Origin: Geothrix sp.
GTDB taxonomy: Bacteria; Acidobacteriota; Holophagae; Holophagales; Holophagaceae
Assembly: GCF_030219325.1 (NCBI RefSeq)
Contig: NZ_CP126625.1
Coordinates: forward strand, 2,902,857 to 2,966,856
Direction: 5' to 3'
DNA: 64,000 nucleotides
The notes under the pieces are model-generated. The model was not told the DNA's origin and made no database searches. It saw only the letters and a list, made by a program, of their open reading frames with translations. The position numbers were made by a program, and so were the translations under genes. This document shows positions 26,850-35,451 of the stretch, in pieces; position 1 is the stretch's first letter; every line of letters begins with the position of its first letter.

Positions 26850-28038
26850 CCATTCCATTCCCTTGATCTCTTGCGCCGCCGCCCAGCGCCTCTTCCTCGG
26901 CGCCCAGGGGCTGCTGGACGATCCCGGGAAGCGGGTCACCACGACCTCTTTGCAGGCCCTCATCGAGCGGCTGGGCTTCGTCCAGGTGGACACCATCAAC
27001 GTGCTGGCCCGGGCCCACGACCTCACCCTCTTCAGCCGCCTGGATGGCTACCGGCCCGACCAGCTGAGGAAGCTGCTGGAACAGAAGCGGAACCTGTTCG
27101 AAGGCTTCACCCACGATGCCTCGGCCATCCCCACGGCCTTCTTCCACCACTGGAAGCCCCGCTTCGCCCGGGACCGGGAGCGCATCCACGCCCACGCCTG
27201 GTGGCAGTACCACTTCCGCGGAACGGATGGCGCCAAGGTGGTGAAGGACGTGAAGGCCCGCATCGAGCATGAGGGCCCGCTGAAGTCCTCGGACTTCGAG
27301 CACCCGGAGAAGCGCGGCCCCTGGTGGGGCTGGAAGCCGCAGAAGGCAGCGCTGGACTTCCTCTGGCGCAGCGGTGAACTGATGGTCCCCCGCCGCGAAG
27401 GCTTCCAGAAGGTCTACGACCTCACGGAGCGCGTGCTGCCGGAGCACCATGCCCTGCCCTGCCCCGGGCCCGCCGAGCACCTGGCCTGGGCCTGCGGCAC
27501 GGCGGCCGAGCGGCTGTGGGTGTTCACGCCAAAGGAGCTCGCCGAGTTCTGGAACAGCATCGAGGCGGTGGATGCCAAGGCCTGGTGCGCGGCCGCCGAG
27601 AAGGAGGGCCGCATCGTGCCCGTGCAGGTTGAATCGGCCGACGGCGAACTCCGGCCCGCCTTCGCCCTGGTGGATTGGGAGGCGCGGCTGGCCAGGCTGC
27701 CCGAGGCGCCGGAGCGCACCCGCCTGCTCTGCCCCTTCGATCCGATCCTGCGGGACCGCACGCGCGCCCTGCGCCGCTTCGGCTTCGACTACCGCTTCGA
27801 GGCCTTCGTGCCCGAGCCCAAGCGGCAGTACGGCTACTTCGTCATGCCCATCCTGGAGGGCGGCCGCCTCGTGGGGCGCCTCGATCCCAAGCTCCACCGC
27901 GACCGGGGCCTGCTGGAGATCAGGGGCCTGTGGTGGGAGGCCGGCGTACGCGCCACCAAGGCCCGCCAGCGCGGGCTGGACGAGGCCCTGGAGCGCATGG
28001 CGACCTTCGTCGGGGCCGCAGACATTCAGCTCCCTTGA
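26845..28038 (+). CDS. YcaQ-like winged-helix DNA glycosylase-family protein, 397 aa
   Basis: The N-terminal region (AQRLFLGAQGLLDDP, then VQVDTINVLARAHDLTLFSRL) is characteristic of the YcaQ family, whose E. coli member unhooks DNA interstrand cross-links. Later DPILRDRTRALRRFGFDYRFE and GYFVMPILEGGRLVGRLDPK match the C-terminal part of the family. Length is normal. The start is not certain: GTG at 26845 lies in the repeat, and TTG at 26863 is an alternative. Frame upstream of 26845 belongs to the repeat and the 3' end of the flavoenzyme and is rejected. Confidence 0.8.
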   Translation: MAHSIPLISCAAAQRLFLGAQGLLDDPGKRVTTTSLQALIERLGFVQVDTINVLARAHDLTLFSRLDGYRPDQLRKLLEQKRNLFEGFTHDASAIPTAFFHHWKPRFARDRERIHAHAWWQYHFRGTDGAKVVKDVKARIEHEGPLKSSDFEHPEKRGPWWGWKPQKAALDFLWRSGELMVPRREGFQKVYDLTERVLPEHHALPCPGPAEHLAWACGTAAERLWVFTPKELAEFWNSIEAVDAKAWCAAAEKEGRIVPVQVESADGELRPAFALVDWEARLARLPEAPERTRLLCPFDPILRDRTRALRRFGFDYRFEAFVPEPKRQYGYFVMPILEGGRLVGRLDPKLHRDRGLLEIRGLWWEAGVRATKARQRGLDEALERMATFVGAADIQLP

Positions 28039-28060
28039 TGACCGCGCTATCCTGCATCCC

Positions 28061-28903
28061 ATGTCCGCGACGAAGAACCCCCTGCTGAACCGCCTGCACA
28101 GCGCGCAGGGGCTGTCCCCCAGCCAGCGGCAGATCGCCGACTGCCTCATCGCCAACATGAACGAGGCCCCCCTCTGGGGCGTCGAGGAGCTGGCCCAGAA
28201 ATCCCAGACCTGCGTGGCGACCGTGGTGCGCTTCGCCAAGAAGCTGGATTACTCCGGCTACCTGGAGATGCGGAAGGCCCTGGTCACCGCCGCCAAGAAG
28301 CACTATGGACGGGGTGAGCAGCTGCTGCAGGCGCCGGTGCGGGCCTCGGCCACGCTCCTCGAGGTGGCCCGCCGGGACATCCGGAACCTCGAGACCCTGG
28401 TGCAGGCCGTGAACGAGGACCTCCTGAAGAAGGTCGTCCACCAGATCAAGTCCAGCCGCCTGCGCCTGGCCATCGGGGATGGCGTGTCGGCCCTCATGGC
28501 CCGCCAGCTGGCCTACCTGCTCATCAACACGGGGCTGCCTGTCATAGAGGGCAACCCGGCCGACTTCGCCACCCAGGTGGGCATGCTGGAGAGCAAGGAC
28601 CTGCTCATCGCCATCAGCATCATGCCCTACACCCAGGAGACGCTGGACGCCGCCGCCTATGCCCGGAAGCGGGGCATCCCCGTGCTGGCCTTCACGGACA
28701 CCCTCAACTCCCCCCTGGCCAAGTCCGCCAACCTGACCCTGCCCATTCCCGGCGAGAACCTGCTCTTCTCCCACAGCGTGACCACCTTCGGCGTGCTGGC
28801 CCACGCCATCGCCACCTCCATCGCCAGCCAGGACCCCCACCTGGCCCTCAAGAAGCTGCGCGAAGTGGAGCGAGTGGCCCTGCCGAAGTTCGCCAAGTCC
28901 TGA
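28061..28903 (+). CDS. MurR/RpiR-family transcription regulator, 280 aa
   Basis: An N-terminal helix-turn-helix (GLSPSQRQIADCLI through CVATVVRFAKKLDYSGY) precedes a SIS sugar-isomerase-type domain (about residues 125-255, with IGDGVSALMARQLAYLL and YTQETLDAAAYARKRGIPVLAFTD). RpiR regulators normally sense phosphosugars. Here it lies 150 bp upstream of the TonB receptor and the cyanophycin genes and may control them. A TATCCT box ends 7 nt before the ATG, so the message may be leaderless. Confidence 0.85.
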   Translation: MSATKNPLLNRLHSAQGLSPSQRQIADCLIANMNEAPLWGVEELAQKSQTCVATVVRFAKKLDYSGYLEMRKALVTAAKKHYGRGEQLLQAPVRASATLLEVARRDIRNLETLVQAVNEDLLKKVVHQIKSSRLRLAIGDGVSALMARQLAYLLINTGLPVIEGNPADFATQVGMLESKDLLIAISIMPYTQETLDAAAYARKRGIPVLAFTDTLNSPLAKSANLTLPIPGENLLFSHSVTTFGVLAHAIATSIASQDPHLALKKLREVERVALPKFAKS

Positions 28904-28983
28904 GAAGCCTTCTCAGGATTTCCATCCACCGGCGCCCGTCTCCGGCCGGTGGAGGTGAACCTTCCGCATCGATGAAAAAAAAC

Positions 28984-29012
28984 TTGACTCGCCTTTGAAC
29001 AAAGCATTACTT
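28984..29012 (+). promoter_or_regulatory. Promoter of the TonB-dependent receptor gene
   Basis: TTGACT at 28984-28989 and TTACTT at 29007-29012 are separated by 17 nt in a locally AT-rich stretch. Start codon 41 nt further on. Confidence 0.5.
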
Positions 29013-29052
29013 TTTGATCACCAATCCAACATCTTTCAACCTCGGAGGCGTG

Positions 29053-31848
29053 ATGGCTAGAAACGCTGGCTCTTTCAGATTCAGTGCGCTCGTGCTGGCG
29101 CTCGTGGCGTGTCCAGTGGCCCTCCTGGCCCAGAGCAACACCACGGCCGCCCTCACTGGCGTCGTCAAGGATCCCAAAGGCGCTCCTCTGGCCGGTGCCA
29201 CCGTGAGGGTGAGTTCTGCCTCGCAGATTGGCGGCGAACGTGTCGTCCGGACTGCCGACAATGGCATCTACCGAGTGCCCCTGTTGGCTCCCGGGCGATA
29301 CCGGATCGTTGTCGAGGCCCTAGGCCTCACGACCATCGTCAGCAATGAGACCCTCGAACTGGGCAAGACGACCACCCTCAACTGGAAGTTCGCCTCTGCT
29401 GCCTCCGCCACCGTCGAGGTGGTCGCGGCCGCAGCTGAACTGACCACCGTGGGCATCACGCAGAACTACAGTACTGAGGATCTGGCCACGCTCCCTGTCG
29501 AGCGGTCCATGTCTGGGATCATGAACTTGACGCCTGGCGTGAACGGCAAAGCCGCCTGGGGTGGCGATACCGGCGAGAATGCCTGGCTCATGGACGGCAT
29601 GAACATCGGCGATGTCTCCGGCGGTGGCCAGTGGTTGTATGCCAATCCGGACTGGTTCAGCGAAGTACAGGTGGGCGGCATCGGTGCGTCAGCAGAGTAC
29701 GGCAACTTCAACGGGGGTTATACCAATGCCCTGGTGAAGCGCGGAGGCAATAATTTCTCGGGTTCCCTAAATTTCTATTACGCCGACTCCGCCTGGGAAG
29801 CCAAGACCTCGAACCGCTATCCCGGCCTGGATCGCACCATCCTGCCCGGAAAGAGCTTTGACGGGGCCATCAACCTCGGTGGCCCCATCATCAAGGACAA
29901 GCTCTGGTTCTTCGCCTCGGCCTGGGCCAGCCAGAGTGAGACCACCCCCATCGGCGCGTTGGCCTCCCAGAAGCGCAGTTATCAGAATCTCCTGGCCAAG
30001 ATCACCTGGCAGGTCACCCCCGACGCCACACTGGAAACCCTTCTGGAGTACGACTCTCTGCCCGAGGAGAACAAGGGCATCGACAATACGGTCCTACCCA
30101 TCGCCTCCCATAAGCAGATTGCGCCGGACCGCCTCTTCAACGTCATCTGGACCCAGAGCCTGAACACCAGCATGGTGCTGACATCAAAGGTTTCGGGTTA
30201 TTCCGGCAACTACGAGGGCCGCCCCAACAACGGCAACATGCCCAGCCTGAACGCTGAAGGCAGCCTTCTGACCACGGCTGGTGATCCTTCCCCGCTTGAC
30301 TATTTCGGCAACAACCAGTGGTACCGGAACAACTACCGGGCCCGCATCGAAGGGGCAATCACCCTTGACTACTTCAAGACCAGTCTCTTCAACTCTGGCG
30401 ATTCCCATGCCTTCCGGTTCGGTTTTGAGCAGGCCCAGGCCACGAATGAGGATCTCAAGACCCCGACGGCCGGCTACCAGCTGTACGCCTATGAATATGG
30501 TTCGAACGCCAACGGCTTCCTCACACCCGACCTCATCGACGTGGGCGGTGGCTACAACATCAAGATGCACAGCAACCGCTCAGCTCTGTATGTCCAGGAC
30601 ACATGGGCCATCAACGACCGCGTGACCTTGCGCCCAGGCCTTCGTCTCGAGAAGTACACCGCCCGCGGCTATGGGGAGACCAGCAACATCTGGGACAAGA
30701 AGGTTGTCGCGCCTCGCTTCGGCGGCACCATCGCCCTCACCCAGGACCAGAAGAACGTTCTCAAGTTCCACTGGGGCAAGTACTACACCGCCTTCTCGTC
30801 CTGGTTCGTGGATCGCGCGTACCAATCCTGGACCCCCGTGATGACGGAGTACTACTGGCAAGGGAATGATTTCAATCCCCTGACGACCCCTCCAAGTCAG
30901 TACACGGACCCGGCCCAGGGTCGCACCCCCGACTTCAGTGCTGGAAACATCTCCTACTCCTCCAACAACATTTCGCCAGTGGACCCCAACGCCAAGCAGC
31001 CCTACACCGAGGAGACCACCTTCTCCTTCGAACACAAGTTTGAGGGCCCCTGGAGCACGTCCGCCACCTGGGTCTACCGAAAGCAGAAGGACATCCTGGT
31101 CCGCCTGAACAAGGCCGAAGTCACGACCGGACCGAACGCCACAGGCTCTTGGGAGACTGACACCGGCTATTACACCAACCATGGGGCCCCCCAGGACCTC
31201 ACTTGGTGGAACTCGAATGTGGATCCCAACAACCCGAACGGCACCAATTGGCTCGTCGCCACCGAACCGACGGCGAAGCGCAATTATCTGGCCGCCACTT
31301 TGGTCATCGACCGCAAGTGGATGGACGACTGGAGCCTGAACGCCAGCTTCACCCGCGCCCGACGCTACGGGAACATGAGCACGGCGGATGGCTATGACGG
31401 CTGGGCCCCCTACGAGAGCCCCAACTACATGATCAACGCCAACGGCCTCCTGCCTGGTTATAACGACTACGAAGGGAAAGTCCGTGGTGCCATCAAGTTA
31501 CCCTGGATCATGAAGCTCTCCTTCAACTTCACCTACCTCAGCGGCCAGCGGTACACGCCCTATGTCCGCACTTACAGGAATGATGCTGGAGTGCGTTCCT
31601 ACGTATTCGTGGAGGCCCGCGGCAGTGAGAAATACCCCAGCGAGCACCTCCTCGACATACGCCTGAGCAAGAACATCAAGTTCGGGAAGAAGGCAGATCT
31701 CGAAGTCTTCGGACAGGTATTCAACGTCCTGAACACTGGAACGACCCTCTCCTATTCCACCGAGCGCATCAACAGCAGCGCCTACGGCATCCCCGGCTCT
31801 GTCGAGCAGGGCCGCCGCCTCCAGTTGGGCGCGCGCCTCAGCTTTTAG
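29053..31848 (+). CDS. Oar-like TonB-dependent receptor with carboxypeptidase-regulatory domain, 931 aa
   Basis: A signal peptide (about 27 residues) leads to a carboxypeptidase-regulatory Ig-like domain (ALTGVVKDPKGAPLAGATV), then a plug domain (MSGIMNLTPGVNGKAAWGG; AEYGNFNGGYTNALVKRGG) and a large barrel rich in aromatic strand ends, finishing GRRLQLGARLSF with a terminal Phe. The type is very common in Acidobacteriota and imports oligomers. The ATG at 29053 is chosen for its GGAGG site; an upstream in-frame ATG at 29014 lacks one. A 15-bp hairpin follows before the cyanophycinase gene, so the receptor may be transcribed in excess over the enzymes. Confidence 0.9.
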   Translation: MARNAGSFRFSALVLALVACPVALLAQSNTTAALTGVVKDPKGAPLAGATVRVSSASQIGGERVVRTADNGIYRVPLLAPGRYRIVVEALGLTTIVSNETLELGKTTTLNWKFASAASATVEVVAAAAELTTVGITQNYSTEDLATLPVERSMSGIMNLTPGVNGKAAWGGDTGENAWLMDGMNIGDVSGGGQWLYANPDWFSEVQVGGIGASAEYGNFNGGYTNALVKRGGNNFSGSLNFYYADSAWEAKTSNRYPGLDRTILPGKSFDGAINLGGPIIKDKLWFFASAWASQSETTPIGALASQKRSYQNLLAKITWQVTPDATLETLLEYDSLPEENKGIDNTVLPIASHKQIAPDRLFNVIWTQSLNTSMVLTSKVSGYSGNYEGRPNNGNMPSLNAEGSLLTTAGDPSPLDYFGNNQWYRNNYRARIEGAITLDYFKTSLFNSGDSHAFRFGFEQAQATNEDLKTPTAGYQLYAYEYGSNANGFLTPDLIDVGGGYNIKMHSNRSALYVQDTWAINDRVTLRPGLRLEKYTARGYGETSNIWDKKVVAPRFGGTIALTQDQKNVLKFHWGKYYTAFSSWFVDRAYQSWTPVMTEYYWQGNDFNPLTTPPSQYTDPAQGRTPDFSAGNISYSSNNISPVDPNAKQPYTEETTFSFEHKFEGPWSTSATWVYRKQKDILVRLNKAEVTTGPNATGSWETDTGYYTNHGAPQDLTWWNSNVDPNNPNGTNWLVATEPTAKRNYLAATLVIDRKWMDDWSLNASFTRARRYGNMSTADGYDGWAPYESPNYMINANGLLPGYNDYEGKVRGAIKLPWIMKLSFNFTYLSGQRYTPYVRTYRNDAGVRSYVFVEARGSEKYPSEHLLDIRLSKNIKFGKKADLEVFGQVFNVLNTGTTLSYSTERINSSAYGIPGSVEQGRRLQLGARLSF

Positions 31849-31861
31849 CCTCACGGAAGGG

Positions 31862-31900
31862 CCGCTTGCAGTGGGTTTCGCGACCCGCTGCAGGCGGTTT
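31862..31900 (+). terminator. Hairpin between receptor and cyanophycinase genes
   Basis: Arms 31862-31876 and 31883-31897 pair over 15 bp with two G-U pairs around TTCGCG, followed by TTT. It begins 13 nt after the receptor stop and ends 16 nt before the next start, so it could act as a partial terminator. Confidence 0.6.
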
Positions 31901-31915
31901 GCTTGAGAGAAGAAC

Positions 31916-32755
31916 ATGCTCCGACGAATCTCCCTCCCTTTCCTCGCCTGCTTCGCCTTCAGCACCTGCCTGGTGGGGGCCGCGCCCCCCAAGGGCACCC
32001 TGGTCATCGTCGGCGGGGGCGGGATGCCGCAGCCGATCCTGGATGCCTTCCTGGGCGCTTCCGGCGGCAAGGGCGGGGTGGTGGGCATCATCCCCACGTC
32101 CACCAGCGATCCGGAGGGGGCCCTCAAGGAGTGGCAGGAGGATCTTGAGAAGGCGGGCCTCACTTTCGTGGCCTTGGATGTCCGGGCCCGGGAGCAGGCC
32201 TCCCGGCCCGAGCTGCTGGAGCGGGCCAAGCGCTGCACGGGGTTCTGGTTCTCGGGGGGCGACCAGAACCGTGTCGGCGACTGCATCGTCGGCACCCCGC
32301 TCCACAAGCTCATCCTCGAACGCTACGCCGCCGGGGCCGCCATCGGCGGCACCAGCGCCGGGGCCGCCATCATGTCCAAGGTCATGCTCACCGGCGATGA
32401 CCGGCACGGGAAGAACGAGTGGTCCGAGTTCGGCCCCGGCGCCTACCGTACCCGCGAGGGCATGGGCTTCCTCCCGCCAGGCGTGCTCGTGGACCAGCAC
32501 TTCCTGCGACGGAGCCGGCAGAACCGCCTCTTCAGCCTGATCATGGAACACCCCGACCACCTGGGTCTCGGCATCGACGAGGCCACCGCCCTGGTGGTGA
32601 AGGATGGGAAGGCCACCGTGGTGGGCGACCGCTCCGTGATGGTCTTCGATCCCGCAGGCATGACCATGAACGGCGCCACCCTGCGCGACCTCCGGGTCCA
32701 CGTGCTCCGCGCCGGACAGGCCATCGACCTGGGCACCCGCAAGGTCTCCCAGTGA
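31916..32755 (+). CDS. Secreted cyanophycinase, 279 aa
   Basis: A signal peptide of about 22 residues precedes an S51-family peptidase. GGTSAGAA holds the nucleophile Ser147; WFSGGDQNR and DQHFLRRSRQNRL are the family's other conserved blocks. Cyanophycinase cuts cyanophycin (poly-Asp with Arg side chains) into beta-Asp-Arg dipeptides. Secretion points to use of exogenous polymer rather than the cell's own reserve. The next gene starts within its stop codon region (GTGA overlap), the first of three such couplings in this operon. Confidence 0.9.
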   Translation: MLRRISLPFLACFAFSTCLVGAAPPKGTLVIVGGGGMPQPILDAFLGASGGKGGVVGIIPTSTSDPEGALKEWQEDLEKAGLTFVALDVRAREQASRPELLERAKRCTGFWFSGGDQNRVGDCIVGTPLHKLILERYAAGAAIGGTSAGAAIMSKVMLTGDDRHGKNEWSEFGPGAYRTREGMGFLPPGVLVDQHFLRRSRQNRLFSLIMEHPDHLGLGIDEATALVVKDGKATVVGDRSVMVFDPAGMTMNGATLRDLRVHVLRAGQAIDLGTRKVSQ

Positions 32756-34248
32756 GCCGGGGTGCCCGCCTGCTCCGCTCCGCCGGGCTGCTCCTGGCCC
32801 TCGGGATGATCGGCAGCGCCGCCCCACCCCGGGCGCCCTTCCCGGTGGATCACCGCAACCTGCGGCGGACGGTGTCCTACGAGGAGATGGCTGCCTTCCT
32901 GGACGGCGTGGCGAAACCCGGCTTCATCACCGTCACCGAGGAGGCCCGCAGCACGGAGGGGCGGAAGGTCTTCCTGGTGCGCCTCAACCGGGGCGGGGAC
33001 AAGGCCCGCTTCAAGGTGCTCTACTACGCCCAGCAGCACGGGGACGAGGTGGCGGGCAAGGACGCCCAGCTCACCCTCATCCGGGACATCGCCGCACGGC
33101 CTTCGCTGCTGCCCGAGGACGTGGACCTCTACCTCATGCCCATGCTCAACCCCGATGGCGCCGAGGCCCACCGCCGCGTCAACGGCGCCGGCGCGGACCT
33201 GAACCGCGACCACCTTCTGCTGGCCCAGCCCGAGACCCGGGCCCTGCACCGCGTGGCCCGGCGCATCCGCCCGCATCTCGCCGTGGACAGCCACGAGTTC
33301 GGCCGGGACAGCGAAGACTACGCCAAGCGCGGCTGGGAGGCCTGGCCCATCATCACCATGGACGCCTGCAACCACCCGCTGATCCCCGACTACCTGAAGG
33401 CCGCGGCCCTGGAGGCGGTGGCCTCCGCCGCGCCACTCCAGGCCCGGGCTGGCCACGCCTACCGGCGCTACACGGTGGGCGGTCCCCCGCCGGAGGAGGA
33501 AATCCGGCCCTCCACCTCCGAGGTGGACGATGGCCGCAACGGCATGGGCACCCTCGGGGCCCTCTCCTTCATCATCGAAGCCGGCGTGCGCCATCGCGCT
33601 GCCGATCCCTCGGCGGACCTGGGCGAGCGGGTGGACGGCTACCGCATCCTCTACCGGCACCTGCTGGGCGATCGCGCCTGGCGCGACCGGATCCGGAGGC
33701 TGGCGGAACGCGCCCGCCGTGAGCCCCTGCCCCCCTTCATCGCCACCAACACCTTCTGGGCGAATGTCGGCGGCAAAGTGAGCGCCGTGAAGGTCCGGGA
33801 CCTGGCCACCGGCCGAACCCTCGAGGTACCCACGGCCATGGCCATGACCGACCTGGTGGTGAAGGGCAGCGTGCCCACACCCCGGGCCTACGCCATCGAA
33901 CCCGCCGCCGCCGCACGCTTCATCCCCGTGCTGGAGGCCCAGGGCCTGCGCTGGGAGGCCCTCGCGGCGCCCCGCCGCGCGAAGGTCGAGCGCGTCCAGT
34001 TCCTCCGCCTCGAAGCACCCTACGACGACCTGTACCAGCGCTACAAGGACCGGCAGATCGTGGCGCGCCAGCCCCAGGTGGACCTGGACCTGCCCGCCGG
34101 GACCCTCATCGTCCCCCTGGACCAGGACCTGGCCCGGCGCGCCATCCAGGTGCTGGAGCCCTGCCTGCTCTACGGCCTTTATGGCTACCCTGGCTTCCGC
34201 GAGCTGGCCCAGCCCGGCGCCCCCCTGCCCGTGTCCCGACTCTTCTGA
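32752..34248 (+). CDS. Secreted M14-family zinc carboxypeptidase, 498 aa
   Basis: The GTG start overlaps the cyanophycinase stop. A signal peptide (LLRSAGLLLALGMIGSAAP) is followed by the M14 domain: YAQQHGDEVAGKD (zinc HxxE), MLNPDGAEAHRR, AGADLNRDH, VDSHEFGRD (third ligand) and FIIEAGVRH with the likely catalytic Glu. A C-terminal region of about 170 residues follows. In this operon it probably trims peptides outside the cytoplasm, perhaps Arg-containing fragments; that substrate is inference. It is a distant paralogue of the M14 protein at 5550-7082. Confidence 0.85.
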   Translation: MSRGARLLRSAGLLLALGMIGSAAPPRAPFPVDHRNLRRTVSYEEMAAFLDGVAKPGFITVTEEARSTEGRKVFLVRLNRGGDKARFKVLYYAQQHGDEVAGKDAQLTLIRDIAARPSLLPEDVDLYLMPMLNPDGAEAHRRVNGAGADLNRDHLLLAQPETRALHRVARRIRPHLAVDSHEFGRDSEDYAKRGWEAWPIITMDACNHPLIPDYLKAAALEAVASAAPLQARAGHAYRRYTVGGPPPEEEIRPSTSEVDDGRNGMGTLGALSFIIEAGVRHRAADPSADLGERVDGYRILYRHLLGDRAWRDRIRRLAERARREPLPPFIATNTFWANVGGKVSAVKVRDLATGRTLEVPTAMAMTDLVVKGSVPTPRAYAIEPAAAARFIPVLEAQGLRWEALAAPRRAKVERVQFLRLEAPYDDLYQRYKDRQIVARQPQVDLDLPAGTLIVPLDQDLARRAIQVLEPCLLYGLYGYPGFRELAQPGAPLPVSRLF

Positions 34249-34284
34249 ATCCCTTCCGGGCCGCCTGGTCCGGCTGGAGTCCCC

Positions 34285-35451
34285 ATGCTGCTCTTGATCA
34301 AGAACGCCGATGTCTACGCCCCGGAAGCCGGAGGGCGCTGCGACCTGCTGCTGGGCGGAGGCAAGATCCTCCGCATGGAGCCGGACATCCGCATCCCCCG
34401 GAAGTACTGCGAGGTGATCGACGCCCGGAACCTCAAGGCCGTGCCCGGCTTCATCGATGGCCACGTGCACATCATGGGTGGTGGCGGCGAGGGCGGCTTC
34501 GCCACCCGCACCCCCGACCTGCCTCTCACCGATGCCATCCAGGGCGGCGTCACCACCGTGGTGGGCTGCCTGGGCACGGACGGCTACACCCGCAACATGG
34601 CGGGCCTGCTGGCCAAGGCCAAGGGCCTGGATGAGGAGGGCATCAGCACCTTCGTCTATTCCGGGTCGTACGGCGTCCCCCTGCGCACCCTCATGCCCAG
34701 CCTGGAGGAGGACCTGCTCTTCATCGACAAGGTGATCGGCGCGGGGGAAGTGGCCCTGTCGGACCACCGCTCCAGCCAGCCCACCTTCGAGGCCTTCGCG
34801 CAGGTGGTGGCCATGGCGCGGCGCGGCGGCATGCTGTCGGGCAAGGCGGGCATCGTGAACGTCCACCTGGGCGACGGCCCCCGGGGGCTCGACTTCCTGC
34901 GCCGCATCCTCGCGGAGACGGAACTTTCCCCCACCCAGATGCTGCCCACCCACATCAACCGCAATCCGCGCCTCTTCGAAGAGGGCATCGCCTACGCCAA
35001 GGGCGGCGGCTTCGTGGACTTCACCACGTCGACCCTGGCTTCGTACCTCGAGGGTGGCGAGATCCCCTGCGGCAAGGCTTTGCGCCTGATGCTGGAAGCT
35101 GGCGTGGATCCGGGCCAGATCACCTTCACCTCGGATGGCCAGGGCAGCCTGCCGGACTGGGACCAGAACGGGCGGCTGCAGGAGATCTCCGTGGGCCGCG
35201 TCACGTCGCTGTTCCCCGCCGTGCGCAAAGCCGTGCAGGAGGAGGGCATCCCGCTGGAAACCGCCCTGCGCGTCATCACCGCGAACCCCGCCCGCATCCT
35301 CAAGCTGAAGGCCAAGGGCCGCCTGGCGCCGGGCCTGGACGCCGACGTGGTCCTCCTCGATCCGCAGAACCTGGAGGTCCGCACCGTCATCGCCAAGGGC
35401 CGTCTGCTGATGAAATCGGGCAAGCTGTTGGCCAAGGGGATGTTCCAGTGA
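34285..35451 (+). CDS. iadA: Isoaspartyl (beta-aspartyl) dipeptidase, 388 aa
   Basis: An amidohydrolase-fold enzyme with metal ligands in IDGHVHIMGGGGEGG, the Lys/His region LSGKAGIVNVHLGD, and the catalytic Asp in FTSDGQGSLPD. These blocks are typical of IadA, which hydrolyses beta-Asp dipeptides and is known to cleave the beta-Asp-Arg released from cyanophycin. It has no signal peptide, so it works in the cytoplasm after uptake. GGAG precedes the ATG; its stop overlaps the transporter start by 4 bp (ATGA-type junction). Confidence 0.92.
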   Translation: MLLLIKNADVYAPEAGGRCDLLLGGGKILRMEPDIRIPRKYCEVIDARNLKAVPGFIDGHVHIMGGGGEGGFATRTPDLPLTDAIQGGVTTVVGCLGTDGYTRNMAGLLAKAKGLDEEGISTFVYSGSYGVPLRTLMPSLEEDLLFIDKVIGAGEVALSDHRSSQPTFEAFAQVVAMARRGGMLSGKAGIVNVHLGDGPRGLDFLRRILAETELSPTQMLPTHINRNPRLFEEGIAYAKGGGFVDFTTSTLASYLEGGEIPCGKALRLMLEAGVDPGQITFTSDGQGSLPDWDQNGRLQEISVGRVTSLFPAVRKAVQEEGIPLETALRVITANPARILKLKAKGRLAPGLDADVVLLDPQNLEVRTVIAKGRLLMKSGKLLAKGMFQ

